Translations under genes and position numbers: made by a program
Assembly (NCBI RefSeq): GCF_041146795.1
Contig: NC_135172.1
Location: 43,303,123-43,367,122 of the forward strand
DNA length: 64,000 nucleotides
DNA from: Maylandia zebra
Taxonomy: Eukaryota > Chordata > Actinopteri > Cichliformes > Cichlidae
Direction: 5' to 3'
The notes under the pieces: generated by a model
Told to the model about the DNA's origin: nothing
What the model saw: the letters and a program-made list of their open reading frames with translations, nothing else
Databases searched by the model: none
Shown: positions 27,501 to 40,374 of the stretch, piece by piece
How the letters are laid out: each line of letters begins with the position of its first letter
Position numbering within the stretch: position 1 is the first letter of the stretch

Positions 27501-30500
27501 CAGAGTTTCTAAACCCAAATAAAGTTTTCAGTATTTGTTAAATGTCCAGAAATGGTTGAAGACAGCTGATCGGTGCGTTACATTTTCACACCTCTTACAG
27601 ATCCTGAGCGGAGCTCATCCCTGACCAGCTGCTGTATGAGTCTTTCCAGGGTGGCCCTGTCCTGGACCAGGCTGTTTCCCGTGCCTCCGCCTTTGCCAGC
27701 ACCATCCAGGTTGAGCCCGTTGTCGGAGTCGATGAGGGTTGAAGCGGCGTTCTTCTCGATGTATGTGGATTCCACCCGCTCGGAGATTTTGTTGCCAGAA
27801 GACGTCAAGTGACTGACTGACGCGGATCTGGTGATGGCTTCCAGAACGTCCACGCGGCCTTTCAGGCGTCTGACTTCTTCACCTGTGAGACAAGACGCAG
27901 GCTGGCAGGTAAACCTGTGCAGATCACTCTCACAGACCCCTGTGATGGTGAAGTCTTTCCATCTTACCCAAAGCAATGAGTCCAAAAAGGACACTGAAGA
28001 GGAGCAACAGGCTGAGCAGGAGGCCCAGGAGCCACTGCCACCAGCTGCAGCAGGAGCACAAGCCAAAACTGGACTGTTTCATGTCTTTTATATGGATGTC
28101 TGAGAAATAAACAGATTCATGTTGTTTAGTCATATTGGATCTATTTTTACATACAAGATAAAAATAAACCTGCATTCTTCTTTAACGGCCAGCAGGGGGC
28201 GACTGTTGCAAAAATGAGCCAGATTTTTACAAAAGTCCGGTTTCGTGATTTCAATTCAAATCAGTTTTATTTATACAGAAAGAAATCACAACAACAGTTG
28301 CCTCAAGGTGCTTTTATTGTAAGGCAGACCCTACAATCATACCATCATGCAGCCCCGATCAAAAGTTTAAGATCGTAACAAGGTTCCAAGTAGAGCTTCA
28401 ACGTGCAACAAGAGGAAATGAGAGCGAGAAAAAACTTTTTTTCTAGCCATTTATTGAAAACAGCGTTTAAACTGAAACAGGCTGTTTTACACCTGTAAAA
28501 CCTGTAAACCCCCCAAAACAGAAATCAAACATGAACTCAGTCATGAGCAGCTCCACTGTTATTGATGATCACTTCAAACATTCGTTGTGGCTTCTTGATT
28601 CAAGCGTTTCCATGAGGTGAGGGGGAACAGACGGCTGCACAAACACATCTACTGTCTGGAACTGTTGTCCATTTCTGTAAACCTCCCCTGCCATCCATCC
28701 TGAAAGTTCTCAGTTGGATTTAGATCAGAGGAACACGCAGGATGGTCCAAGAGAGTGATGTTATTCTCCTGTGGGCACCGTGACCCTGCTGCTGCAGTTC
28801 AACAACCCGACCATGTTCTAAAAGCTAACGTTTGTTTGGCTTTGCCACCAGAACGTCACGGCAGTGTGACTACCTGACCGAAAATGACAATGAATCCACA
28901 TTTTGCAACAGCCTGTTTCAGTTTAAGCGTTATTTTCAATAAATCGCTCAGAAAATGTTTTGCGTCACTCCCATTTCTTCTTGTTGGATGTTGAAGCTCT
29001 ACCTGCAACCTTGTTAAGATCCAACCGTGCAAAATATGATTTTTCTCATTTTTCAAGTGGTCCCCGCTGGCGACAGCGGGAAGGAAAAACTCCCTTTTAA
29101 GAGGAAGAAACCTCACCCAGGCTCAGGGAGGGGCGGGGCCATCTGCTACGACCGTTTGAGGTGAGGGGATGAAGACAGGACAAAGGTTTGCTCACATGTG
29201 AGCGTGATTCCTGAGAGTCTGAGAGCCTGCAGGCTTCACTGTTCAGCTCAAGAGGCTGCTGCTCACGACGTTAAAGCTGCTGTTTAGTTGATACGATTTT
29301 TCCTTTTGGCTTATTTATTAAAACATAATTAATCAACTTCAGATGGCCTAGGAGACCTCCACACAGACCCAGGCTAGCAGTTCCCAGTGCACATGTAAAG
29401 TGTTTCGCTTTGTAGCTAACAGCTGACGATGTGTGGGTAACATCACACCCTAAATATGTCAGAATATCTAAATCTGCAGGAGTTTATTAAGACTGTTAAC
29501 ATACCTGCATAGGTGGCTTTGTCTTTAGTCCCAGCTTTCAGGGTCGAAGCTACGGCAGAAACAGAGATGACATTAATAAGTGCAAACCTGGCGTGTAACC
29601 TGTGTGACAGTTATCCGGCCTACATTCTGTTGCTCTGTCCACTGTGCTGAAGGATTTCAGTTTCTCAGTCTTCAGGGTGTCATCAGAGAACAAAGCTGCA
29701 ACACATCAATGACCCCTGATCAAGAAGCAGATCTTCAGGACCATTAAAGTAATAATATAATATATATAATATTATAATAATAATATATCTACAAGAGCCA
29801 AACACAGCTGTGCTCTAGACCTTCAAATTTAACTCCAAATAATAAAGCTCAGATTTTCAGTTTGTGTTACCGGGTAAACTGGCAGGTGCAGCAGACATGA
29901 ACTGCTTCCCGGTGTCTTTGGCCACGACGAGCCGCTCTGTCGGCTTGATTGGAGCGTTCTCCTTCTCCGTGAGCACAAACTTAAAGTCTTTCCCCGAGGC
30001 CTCGTCACCGGTGGGGCTGCTGGGTCTCACTGTCAGACACAGACAGCGGGACATTCGTGTCAGTGATGACCTGTGCCTAATTAAACATCTTAAATCTTTT
30101 TCACAGCCAGCAGCTGGAGCGTTATCTTCATGTCCTCACCTGTGCTCGTTCCAGACACGTTCTTCTGCACGCCGTAAACTGTGAGGAGACAGGAACACGT
30201 CCTCATTAAACAGGGAGAGGGCAAAGCTGTGAGCTAATGTGTGCGGGTGCTTTTTAGTGTCACGTCTAGGAGGTGAAGTGGGACAGACTGGATAAAGGAT
30301 CAGTGCTTCACCTATGTGTGTGTTGGCTGCAGTGGGAGAAAAGGCAGTGGGAGTGGTCAGGTTATTCTGCACGCCGTACACTGGAGCTGAAACAGAGTCA
30401 AACAGCGTCGTTATCCGGTGACAGCGTGAAGCTCAGCATTGAACGCTGCGCTGTGACACGGCAGGAAAAGGCTCACCGGAGCTGCCGTTCTGCGCCGGAG

Positions 30501-33500
30501 ACGGGCCGCCGCTCACAGACGGAGAGCCGAGTGTCAGGTTGTTCTGAGCTCCTGTACGTGACAGAACAGCCGCATTAGTCTTATCATCATTATCTGCCAC
30601 CGACGGCAAAGAAAAGGCTTCAGAGGCCTGCACGGGTCTACAGCAGAAACATGCAGTGCAGGGCGAACTGAGGGAGAACATCACAGGACTCTGTTACTGC
30701 CAGAGGAAACGATGATACCTCCGTTCATCTATAACAGGGACACGCATGCAGCATGTAACATATGCAGTGTTTTAATGCCCAGCAGCTTTATCTATCCATG
30801 TCTTCAGTAAACAAAGGTTTACAAAGGGTTGCTGTGGCTTATTTTTCCCTTTGTTGTCTTTGTTTCCTTGCATCACAGTATTGTGGTTAAAATCATCTTC
30901 ATCATCTTCCTTTATAGGTTTGTAAAGTCTTCAGCGTTTTCTTTTTGTTTGAGGTGAATTTAAAATGACGTCTCTGAATATGTTCAATATTTAAGACGAT
31001 TTTATATTAAAACATTTATAAAATAAAAACAAGCTTTTATAGATTTTTCTTTTCAGAAACTGCCCCACGGTTTGTTTATAAACAGTGTTTACACAAACAT
31101 TGTTTTTTATTAAAGGAAACAAAGTCTTCTGTTTGAATGGTGAAACTTTTCGTCTTTCTTCACCAAAGTAAACGAACCTTTTCTCTATGCTGCTGTGCTA
31201 CAAACACAGATCTGGGGTCCGTTCTTCGTACCTCGCTAAGTAAGTTAGCTGGATTTGATTGTTGACGATTTCGCGTGATCTTGGATCGTTCGGTTCTCCA
31301 AAGCTCATCCGGGACTTGCTGTCATAGCAACAGAGCCGTAAGCGTAAACCTGCTCGGGAGCAGGTTTACTTTATGTAAACAGGATTAGATCGCGGCCACG
31401 CAGGTATGTCTGCTTCACTTATACGAAAGCAACAGCGATATTTTTCCACTGTTTCACCATAAATAAATAACATCAATGTAACTAAAGATAATGCAGCACT
31501 TGATCCTTTTATTGATGTCACACAGATACATACAGGTCATTCCCTAAAAAAGGGAAATGTACTATTAACATTCTATTACATGTATGTGATTATTACAGAT
31601 GTAATTCATATTTCAGAGTAGTAATTGGAAATTACTTCGTGTAATCAAGATGAGAGACCACGGCTATAAAAGCGAAGGTGGATTTGGGAAGTCTGTCGCA
31701 GCCATGTCCTGTCCGTATACGCGAGCCACCCATTGCAGAAGGTGCAAGATTGATAAGGAGAGTCCTCAGAATCCAGCGTATATTGCGGGACAGACAGGAT
31801 CCTTTAGCTCAGCGCGACAGTGTGCTCATAGAGAGATATCGATTTTCCCGTGAGGGTATTATTTACTTAACCAACTTGTTGACGAGGGGGTGCAGGACCA
31901 CCACCTGTCTTTGTTTGCTCTGCCCTTTTCTTGGTTGCTGTTATAAACAAACAGATTATTTCAGGGTCTCTTTCCAAGAGACGAAAAGCAATATAAGTGA
32001 TAGATATTACCATTCTGTAGAATATTCTTATATTTCACTTTTACTTGTTCCCATGTTCTAGTGGGTCCTGTCGTGGCTCTAATGTGAAAGAGGATATAAT
32101 ATAACATATTATAATATAATATAATATAGTGTAATATAATAAATTTACCCTACCGCCTACTGGTGTTGGCCAGAGGGGCCGATGGCGCAATATGGCAGCC
32201 TGGCTTCTGTCAGTCTGCCCCAGGGCAGCTGTGGCTACAACTGTAGCTGCCTCCACCAGTGTGTGAATGTGAGAGTGAATGAATAGTGGCATTGTAAAGC
32301 GCTTTGGGTGCCTTGAAAAGCGCTATATAAATCCACTCCATTATTATTATTATTATTAAATTACTTACGAGTTTAATTTGTCAGCAACTTCCTGCCAGCC
32401 CTCTCTCCTTGCTTTTGCAGCCTTTGCAGTGTTCCCTTGTGTTCTGATTAAACTCTGAAACTCCTGAAATCCCTCACTCAAGAGTTCTTGCTCTGCTGCC
32501 AAAAAATACCGAGCGCGCTCCTTCGACATTTTCGCCGACCAATGTTTCTACTATCGATGCGTAGCCCCTGTTAAGCCACCCAGTGATCTCACATTACTTC
32601 ATCCAGCTATACTAATCGTCAACAACAGGTGTGTTCGGAGAACCGGAATAGCGAGCTCAAAGTTAGCGCGATGATTTGATCTTGGATGTAGTAAGCGAGG
32701 TACGAAGAACGGACCCCAGATCTGAAGCTTAAGTTGAACCTTGCGACCTGTCTGCATCACCACGGTAACGAGCTGATCTGGAGCAGGATTTTGAAATTGT
32801 GCGGATTCATGTTTATTTTTATTTACTGTTGCTGAAGGAAAACAGCAGAGGATCCATACAGAGCGTGAAGCAGAAAGTTTGGCCTAACAAACAAAGTTCG
32901 CGACCTCCATCCTCTCTGAGGCAAACACAAACCCTCCTGTCACCGACCTGGCTGGTAGAGGCTGCTCAGGTTGCTGTGGTTGGGGTTGCACATGTAGCTG
33001 CTCACAGACGAGCCACTCCACAGGCTGCCGTACTGATCTAAGAGGGAAGAAAGAGGAGATATTCATCCACTCACCTCCTCCTCACATGGCAGACATGTTT
33101 GGGCCTAACTGGGCCTCCTTTCAGCCCTCATTGCTCAGTTGCAGCTCTGACAAAGGTTGCATGGACTCGATGTGATCTCGATGTCACACCTGACAAATAT
33201 AAGCTGGACCTGTTGGTTGAGTCCAGCAGTTAGATGCATCCTGGATCAATCTTCTCAATCCAGGATGGTTGTTGCCCGTCTACAGCTTGTGTGTAGAGGT
33301 GGGCAACTCCTGAGGTCCACCTCTGCATCATCTCAGAGTTTAAATTGCTACACGAGTGACATGTGAGGCCTTTAAAGTGACCGAACCTGCACCGGAGCTG
33401 TCAGGCAGGGTCCTCGGGTCCACGCTGGCCTTCTTGGGGATGGGCAGCGTGTTGTTAGGGGACTGGGTGGGGCTGATGCCGGTGGAGCGGTTTCCTCTCA

Positions 33501-36500
33501 GCAGGCGCTTCACGTCGTCCAGCTCCGTCCCTGAAGCACAGGAACCGGTGCATTTGGACCAAACTGATGAATGAATGCTTTACGGTCTGGATGTGTGATG
33601 GAGGGCGATACTCACAGCTTCCTGTAGGAGAAGCGCTCTGCAGCCGGACTCTGATCTCACTCTCTGAAAGCAACCCGAACTAATCAGTTGACCTTTAACC
33701 TGATACCTTTAGATTAAAACAAAACGGTGTCGTGCTTCATTTTTATTGATCATGTGGTTTCAGCGTGTCACCTCGGCTCTGAGCTCTCCCTCTAGTGACA
33801 GAAGTGGATGGTGCGCTTGAACTGCCTGTAAAAACACAACGTCCAAAAATCTGTTATAGTGCACGTGTAAACTTTTAATCTGAAATTCAAGCATAAACTC
33901 ACCATAATCCTTCCTGTTGTACTCTGGAGAGGAGTTTGGACTCGAGCTCTCTGAAACATAAAATTAAAGAACTAATTATTAGAAAGCTGGACATCCTGTT
34001 CCACAGGGGGCGCTATCGAGACCGTCCAGCATGAACGAGAACCTGAAGAGTCCAAACATAGATATTTTATATTCTTTTGTTTTCCTGGAAATGTCCATCA
34101 TGGTTCAGTAGACGTGTTTTAGACAATAGTTGAAGCTCAGTTTCTTCTTTACAGTTTGAGCTGATGTAAACTCGTTTCTGTGAGTGAAGGTCATCGCAGC
34201 AGCCCGAGCAGCAGAGGGAGCTGCATCACCACAACCAGCCGTGGAAGCTTCTGCTGGGCTTTAACTACAACTATGAATACAGAAACACCGACACTGCAGT
34301 TCCTCAAATGGCCACTTGAGGCCTCCGGTCTCGATGGAGGTTCCAGGTTTCCGAACAAGCTTAGAGGTTCAGTTTTTTTACCTCTAACATCTGGATACTG
34401 ACGTGCTAATCGTTTTCCGGTTGACTTCAGCTGCATATTTTTAATCTAACTGATGCAATAGCATCTAAATATACTCACTTCATGCTTGCAGTGAACAAAA
34501 TGCTCTGCCAATGACTTATTTCAGCTGGACAAACAATTAATATGTTCACGAAGATAAAATAAAAAGTCTTCGGAGCTTAAAGAGAAAGTGACCGGACGTC
34601 TTTGAGTTTGTTGAAGATGTTTCACCTCTAACCCGAGAAGCTCGTTCGGTTAGAATAAATGTGATAGTTTGATTCTTTCTAGTAGATGATGTAAACAATT
34701 ATTTTAGCTGTTTAGCTTCATTGACTCGAGGATTAGCCTGCCAGCGCCCCCTGCTGCAACTCAGACCAAACTGCAGCCAGTTAATGTGTGAAGGTTGAAC
34801 CTTCGATGATTCAGGCTGTTTATGACTTTAGCTGATTTCTGTGATTTTTTATTAAAAACATTAATTTCATTAAAGCGATTTAACATGTTTACTACGACTC
34901 GTCATGTTTTCTACAGGAACTGGTCGATTCCTGAAAAATGTCTGCTTTTACTTTTTTGGCGCTGATTGTAATTTGCTGGTTCTGATTCCATAATTAAGCA
35001 TCTTATTTTTTCACGTCTCTCAGTAACATAAAGCTGGCTTATTACTGCTTATTGACCTTTGACCCTCACCGTCAAAGGCCTCTGACAGCGCTGCAGCCAT
35101 GGTGGTGATGCTCTTCCTCTCCTTTGAAGCAGGTGAAGAAGTGAACACGGAGGAGGAGGAGGAGGAGCCCCTCTTCGCCTCCCCTGATCTTCCTGAGCTG
35201 TAGCCGGGTTTGTTCACGGTGGAAACTGTCACAGCGCCCAAACCTCCGTCCCTTTTCGCCCCCTCTCTGCCACCGCTTCCTGCACTGTAGGACATGTTTG
35301 AGGAGCCGGCAGCAGCCCTGAACTCTTCACCCGACGCCTCCCAAGCCTCTGAAACCAGAGACCCTCCGCCTGAAGATGCAGCAGAGGAAGCTCCTACAGA
35401 GGTGGTGCTGATTCCCTTGCTGGATGTGGTCGCTCCAGAGCCTCCTGGTGCAGCTCCACCACCTGACCCACTGACACCCAGTGATGGACCACCTGAAGGC
35501 AAAGAGACTGCAGACAAACAGCTTAGTTAAAACCAAATGAATATTTTTCCTTCTTTAATCTTTGTTTTTCTTGTCATCGGTTCAGTAATTTATCAAACTG
35601 TCTGCCTGCCGCGACCGAGCCAGGCGAGGACTGCAAGACCGAACTGGCAGAGTTCATATTTGACCTTTAATTTAAAAAAGAAGAAAAGTAACAACATTCC
35701 TCAGATGATCCTCCGCTTGCCTCTCTGTGTCTCAGCATGCTTTATGACTGTGAGCCCTGCAGCCTCAGGTGTGACTTATGCCAGGCACACAGCAGGTGCT
35801 GCCCACAGTCGTCTCCATTTCTATTATCAATGATAAGCTGTCAGCTGCCAGCCTGTGCCAGGAACCACACGAGACAGAAACACAGCGGCATCACTCTCAG
35901 TACAGAGCAGGTGCCAGTTATGAAGACCTGTCATCTGAACACCTTTCAGGTCTTTCTTTAGTTTCACAGCTCGCAGTCGTGCTGCTGTGGTTCAGCTTCA
36001 TGTTCTTCATTTCAACGCATCGCCAGAAAACACTGAAGAGAGCAAAGTGAAGCGTTTAGCTTCAGCAGCACAACACTGACGTGGCAGCAGCTACACAGGC
36101 TCTGTTCTGCAGGTACGACTCCAAGAACAAACATGATGATTCCCGAGGCTCAGGTTTGGATTTGGATGAGTCAAGAGCTTCTGTGTTGGCAGCTGTGGTG
36201 CAATGAGAGGATCCAACCTTGCCAGACGTTCAGGTTTATCCTTCAGCTGGTTGATCTTTGAATGTTAAACAACGTTAAAGATGTGGTTGTAAATTTCTGT
36301 CTCCTAAATCTTCAGTCTGGTTCAGTTCCAGCCGGAGACGCGAGCCTCCTGTGGGCTTCTGTCACAGGGCTCCGGTTTAAAACCCACGTGAGCCGCGCAA
36401 ATCTTGTTCACTGAAAGTCTGAAAAGTTGATTTTGGTGAACCGAACAAACTTTCTGTGGTTTCCTGGATGACTGATCATCGACACACTGACCGAGAGCTG

Positions 36501-37218
36501 ACTCTCCTTTGTCATGGATTTCTGTAAACCTGGTTTTGTTGATTTGTGGCCACTTGGACATAAACGAGACAACAAACAACATTTAGTTTCTTCATAGGAA
36601 GTTTTTGATTTAACACTTTTACATGTTCAAGTTTCCACTGCAAAAATAAAGGAAAACGATGATGAATGTGCTGAAGCAAAGAGTGGATACAGACGCAAAA
36701 CCAATAAAAACATGTAATGATGATAAATGTGTGATAACTACAGGATACAAATGTTTTTCTTACTCGTTTGTCTCCAAGTGGAGAGAAAAATGATTCAGAA
36801 AACAACTTTATTCCTGTAACCTAATGATGATTAATGTGTTTGATGTGATTTGTTTCGTCTCCATGAATAATGTCTCTGGAGTTATTGATTGATATCCACA
36901 TGAAAGTAAAAACATCTAAACTTACTTGGCGACGTCAGTCGAACAGTCTTTGGTGGTTTTCTGAAGACTGTGAAGAAATATTTAGTCGTTAATACGTCGT
37001 CTCTGATGCTCTCACAGGATTTTCCACCATGTTTCCCAAACTCCTGACAGCCTTTAACGTGCATTCACATTCAGTCCAAACATGATTTATTCTCAGCTGT
37101 GATTCGATTAAACCAAGTTTCTTTTAACCAACATTTCAGAACAAACCTCTCTGGTCTTACCTTTGTTTACGACGCCTCCGCCTGAGCCGACCGTCCTCTC
37201 CGCCGTCGACCTGTCCAT
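18485..37218 (-). CDS. col17a1: Collagen alpha-1(XVII) chain (BP180), complete coding span
   Basis: COL17A1 is a type II transmembrane collagen of hemidesmosomes that ties keratin-linked plaques to the basement membrane. ATG at 37218-37216 ([11 protein letters not shown]). Early exons: 37161-37218, 36926-36967, 35070-35507, 33903-33950, about 33774-33830, about 33614-33664, about 33390-33530, about 32945-33040, then short exons at about 30550, 30460, 30370, 30180, 29870-30030, 29620-29697 and 29505-29550. The membrane exon is about 27966-28085, the linker exon about 27590-27884, then roughly 35 Gly-X-Y exons down to 18485-18600 (stop TAG at 18487-18485). [21 protein letters not shown] and [15 protein letters not shown] match mammalian COL17A1 as remembered. 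It is convergent with SLK, as in human. Confidence 0.94.
19215..19455 (+). repeat. tRNA-derived SINE in a COL17A1 intron
   Basis: The head looks like a tRNA with an A-box-like GTAGAGCAG and a B-box GGTTTGATCCC at about 19289-19299. The body continues GTGTGAATGTTAG and ends AAGTATATAAGAACAGTCCATTTACCATT in part, the usual 3' word of cichlid and other percomorph SINEs. Confidence 0.72.
25945..26380. mobile_element. Decayed Tc1/mariner-type element (GGTGTATCTAATAAAGTGG end)
   Basis: It ends with GGTGTATCTAATAAAGTGGC (26349-26368), the terminal word of a known fish Tc1-like family. Inside, only worn transposase sequence remains. A second relic of the family lies at 40940-41400 in opposite orientation. 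Confidence 0.6.
27590..27884 (-). CDS. col17a1: COL17A1 juxtamembrane linker (NC16A-equivalent) exon
   Basis: It starts [16 protein letters not shown], matching the mammalian heptad-bearing start of the NC16A region, and ends with [20 protein letters not shown] just before the first Gly-X-Y triplets. In mammals this linker nucleates the trimer and is the shedding and pemphigoid-epitope region. The middle here is unlike the mammalian one. Confidence 0.85.
27966..28085 (-). CDS. col17a1: COL17A1 transmembrane exon
   Basis: The exon encodes a Cys/Trp cluster (CSCCSWWQW) followed by about 22 hydrophobic residues ([21 protein letters not shown]), written here in part only. It ends at a GTAAGA donor. 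There is no signal peptide upstream, so the chain is type II (N-terminus inside). Neighbouring exons fit on both sides. Confidence 0.92.
28255..29200. mobile_element. Tc1-like relic (28364-29058) inserted in a teleost interspersed repeat
   Basis: The outer parts (28255-28363 and 29060-29160) are the two halves of the repeat also seen at 7.8 kb, here reversed. Between them, inverted ends share GTTCCAAGTAGAGCTTCAAC-type words (28383 onward, and its complement near 28990). The minus strand of the middle encodes a broken SSDLNPTEN, the catalytic-Glu word of Tc1 transposases. Confidence 0.65.
29500..37218 (-). CDS. col17a1: COL17A1 cytoplasmic domain exons
   Basis: The intracellular head is Ser/Gly/Thr-rich. 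Exon 35070-35507 encodes 146 codons of Gly/Ser/Ala-rich sequence. Later exons carry the conserved words SSPEYNRK (33903-33950), [13 protein letters not shown] (33614-33664) and [19 protein letters not shown] (about 33390-33530). A repeated (G)(V/A)QNN motif follows (about 30190, 30370, 30560), as in mammalian GVPNN/GMQNN/GVKKN. The exon at 29872-30035 encodes [17 protein letters not shown]. Phases of the first three exons were checked and agree (1, 1, 1). The region binds plectin and integrin beta-4 in mammals. Confidence 0.88.
31690..31900 (+). pseudogene. HARBI1-like transposase N-terminal fragment
   Basis: One frame reads [16 protein letters not shown], then [19 protein letters not shown] and [14 protein letters not shown], close to the N-terminus of Harbinger nucleases. 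The nearest ATG (31704-31706) is in a different frame, so a one-base shift separates start and body. The DDE nuclease part is missing. Confidence 0.72.
32130..32360 (+). repeat. SINE-like repeat with (ATT)n tail
   Basis: It includes GGCGCAATATGGCAGCCTGG and GTGTGTGAATGTGAGAGTG, then GTAAAGCGCTTTGGGTGCC, GCGCTATATAAATCCA and an (ATT)n tail. This is the common teleost SINE body and tail; it is inserted in the Harbinger relic. Confidence 0.65.
32369..32529 (-). pseudogene. Myb/SANT-like first exon of the Harbinger element
   Basis: ATG at 32529-32527 opens [19 protein letters not shown], followed by [12 protein letters not shown], a trihelix-type DNA-binding start, and the exon ends at a GTAAGT donor (32368-32363). 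In Harbinger elements the Myb-like partner helps nuclear import and end recognition of the transposase. No further exon is present. Confidence 0.65.
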
Positions 37219-38544
37219 CCAACGCTAACTGCTGCAACAACACACATGCTGCTGCAGTCAGTCCACAACAAAGCAGCTCTCGTATTGTGTGAGAGATGAA
37301 AGAGCGCGACTCGTAAAAAGCCTGATTTTCTTACAGTGAAGTGGACTTTGCTGCACGCCCGAGGCCGTGTTTGCACACCGATATGTCTCTGAGCTCGTGT
37401 TTCTCTCCTTTGTGTCTCTGGTGGAAAAAGCTCTTTAGAATGATTGAAAGCTCTGCAGAAAGGACGCAGCTCTTTGTTCTCCTGATAAATGTGGCTTTGC
37501 TTTTAACAGATGGGACGAATGTAGAAAAACAATCCTCAGCAAAACTGAAGCAGGTCTGAGGTTTTACTGGTGAACTGGGAGGTGGCATCAAAGGTTTTCC
37601 AACAGTCCAACAAATGGACTGAAAACACCTGAATTCTCCTCAACTGAAATTATTTAAAGGCTTCCAGCATCAATGCTGAAAACAAACCACTGTGGCCCAT
37701 CCGTCATCTGATGGAGGGAGAAGAACCGAGGACTGAGGCAAAAGTTTAAAGTCTACAGAAACCACAAAGGAAGGCACAGAGATGAGACTCTTCATACAGA
37801 GAAAAGAAGGGAGGGAGCTCAGAGAAGAGCCGTGAGACAAACAGTCAGGGAACCAAAGACAGGAAGTTGACTTGAGGAAGAGCGACTACTAAGACAGGAA
37901 GTGAAACCTGGAGGACACAATCCCTGACAGCATCATCAAAACTAAAGCATAACCTCACTGAGGACCAGAGACGCGTTACTGTAATCCGATTACTTTTTTC
38001 AAGTAACTTGACCAACAGTGCTGAGGTCTCAGGACTCAGTGTGTCGTGTTTAAGAGATGTTCACTGAAGTTAAAGACGGGTCGGGCTGTACTTTTACACG
38101 ACGGCGCCCTGAGTCAGCGTAACCTTGGAGACGAGTGCAGAGAGCCTTTAACCTCCTAAGACCCGAACTCTCCATGCATGCATTTTTAATTTCTCTTCAT
38201 CAGACTGGGACCTGATGAAGAGGATTTCAGGCCCTTGTAGAGCAAAATGTAGTATTTGATGTGATGTCCACATATGTGGACGCCAGGTCCTAGGACGGGA
38301 CGCCACCTCACGTGACACGGAGGCACACATACAGCCCACTGTGACCTTCAGTGGGTCAGACTGGGGAAAATCCACTTCCTGTCAGTGTAAAGTAGGTTAT
38401 CTGCACATTTAGTCCCCAAGATATCACAATACAAGAAAAGGAAGGGCCAACAGTACGTCTCAGTTTTTATTCTGCTTCGCGAACAAGTCCAGAATTCCTT
38501 CTTTACGTGTCTTGATGCTGCTCAGACATCCAGGTGAGGAAACG

Positions 38545-38665
38545 CCAGAAAGTCGATTCTGTTCATCTCAACGTAACCAAGTCAAAGCTGAAGGAGTGAC
38601 TGAGCTGAGTGAACAAATGTCTCTCTCAGTGAAAACGTCCAGATGAACAGAGTCGCCTTCCTGGC
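38545..38665. repeat. Short inverted-repeat (fold-back) unit
   Basis: The left arm GATTCTGTTCATCT and the right arm AGATGAACAGAGTC face each other across about 80 bases. Better-preserved members lie at 51034-51155 and 60560-60680. Confidence 0.55.
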
Positions 38666-40040
38666 CGTCGTCCTGCATGTTTCCAAAGCCAACTTTGTGA
38701 CAGTTTAAATAAAGGTTACACGGAGCTGCTGCGCCCTGCTGTGGAACAAAGTGGTATTACAGAAAAGTCCAGCCTTTGTTTATCTCTTCCACAGGCCAAC
38801 ATAAAGTCATTGTTTCTTCAGGTTTTTAAAACACAAGAATTACAAACAGCTTTAAAGACATAAAAATACTACCTCGAGGCTTTGGTGTAAAAACGTTTTT
38901 AAAGCACCTCATATTCATCCTGTGAGTTTCCAAACATTTAAAAATACTCCGACTGTGACGGGACGTTCACAGGATCACACGTAGGAAACTCTGGGTCACT
39001 TGAAGAGAAGCAGAATCAACATGTACGACCTTTATATACCTTTTAAAATAATCCACTTTGGTTGCTTCCTTGTTCTTCTGAACCCACATTTTTAAAATCT
39101 CCAGGTTCATTAAACCCTAAACTGAATTATGAAGCACCGCTGATAGTTTTTTCTTCCCAATCTTGAAATGTAAACATTGAAGGTTTTATTAGAATAAAAC
39201 ATATTTAGAGACGGTCTATTAGGAACACCTGGACTGATTAACTCCTCACTGCTGCGATTTTTTTATCATCAACTCAAAAACATCTTTAAATTCAGACCCA
39301 AAACAAACAGCCTCTGTGGGTCAGAGATGCTCAGAGAACTTTGAGTTTTAGAGCTTTTAAAGGACATTTTAACTTCTGCCTATCTGAAAATAACATCCTT
39401 AGCAGCCTTGTCACTGAGATCGCGCTGTCAGCTTTCATTCTCTGGTTGTGTCTGAGCATTAAAACTTATTTGGCTTCATTTAGGAAACGACAGAGTTCAG
39501 GATGAAACAAACGCTTTCACAGCAGTCACCCTGCAAAGACAACATCTGATACCCTCATGGCGCCGACACCTCACTTCCTCGTAGGCCTTAAAGAAGGAAA
39601 AGTTAAAAAATGGTGCCCTCAAGTGTTTTTGTCACTAATGCCAAAACCTGGTGCCTCCAGCTCAGCTGGTGTGTGAAGCTGATTGGAAAACAATGTTTCA
39701 GTGATGCCAGAGAAAGTGACGGGCTGGTCCGAACAGGAGCTTCTGTAAACGGCTGCTGGATGTCTGAGTGCTGCTCAGCCCTCTCAGCACCAGCCTTCTG
39801 CAAACCCAGACCAACACATGATGCTAAACCGCTGGACCGGAGGGAGATGTTTCCACTGCTTCAGATGACTGGGCATCTTTTTGGAAATAAATGATCCTGA
39901 TATAACAGGAGAGTCTATTAACGGGGCAGAGTGTGACTCACACTCCCCCCAAAACCTCCTGCAAAGGCTGCACATGTGTCCACATGACACAAACACACGA
40001 GATTCAAATCTGCTCATAACAAGAACCTGATCACACTTGG

Positions 40041-40097
40041 ACAGTGATGCCACAGTGATGCCACAGTGATGCCACAGTGATGCCACAGTGATGCCAC
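40041..40097. repeat. 11-bp tandem repeat, about five units
   Basis: The unit CAGTGATGCCA is repeated head to tail about five times with no visible change. Confidence 0.9.
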
Positions 40098-40374
40098 ATG
40101 AACACATGAAACTCTTCAAACACTACATGTATTTAAACATTGTGATTCTTCTTGTTTTTGTAGTACACAGAGGGTCTGAGCTTCCCCTCAAACATTCACT
40201 AAAGTTTAAAAAGTTATTTTTCACTTTCTAACAAACCTTACAGCTTAAAAAGAATATTTCCGTCACAGGCTGGTACTCTGATCAGGAACACACGGGTCAA
40301 CCAGCAGCTTTACTCACACCAGCCTCAGTCTCACCTGAAATGAAGCAGACGAAGATGAAGCTTTACTTTACCTC

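Larger units (their letters stand above)
31213..32718. mobile_element. PIF/Harbinger relic with two converging gene starts, flanked by AGATCT
   Basis: The terminal inverted repeats read GGGGTCCGTTCTTCGTACCT from both ends. The palindrome AGATCT directly abuts both sides (31207-31212 region and 32719-32724 region). Inside are a HARBI1-like N-terminus on the plus strand and a Myb/SANT-like first exon on the minus strand, the normal two-gene Harbinger set. A SINE (32130-32360) sits between them and the catalytic part is gone. It lies within a COL17A1 intron. Confidence 0.8.

Noticed and set aside
35294..35530. 78-codon plus-strand frame rich in Pro and Ala
   Set aside because: It is antisense to the Gly/Ser-rich COL17A1 exon 35070-35507, whose phase fits its neighbours.
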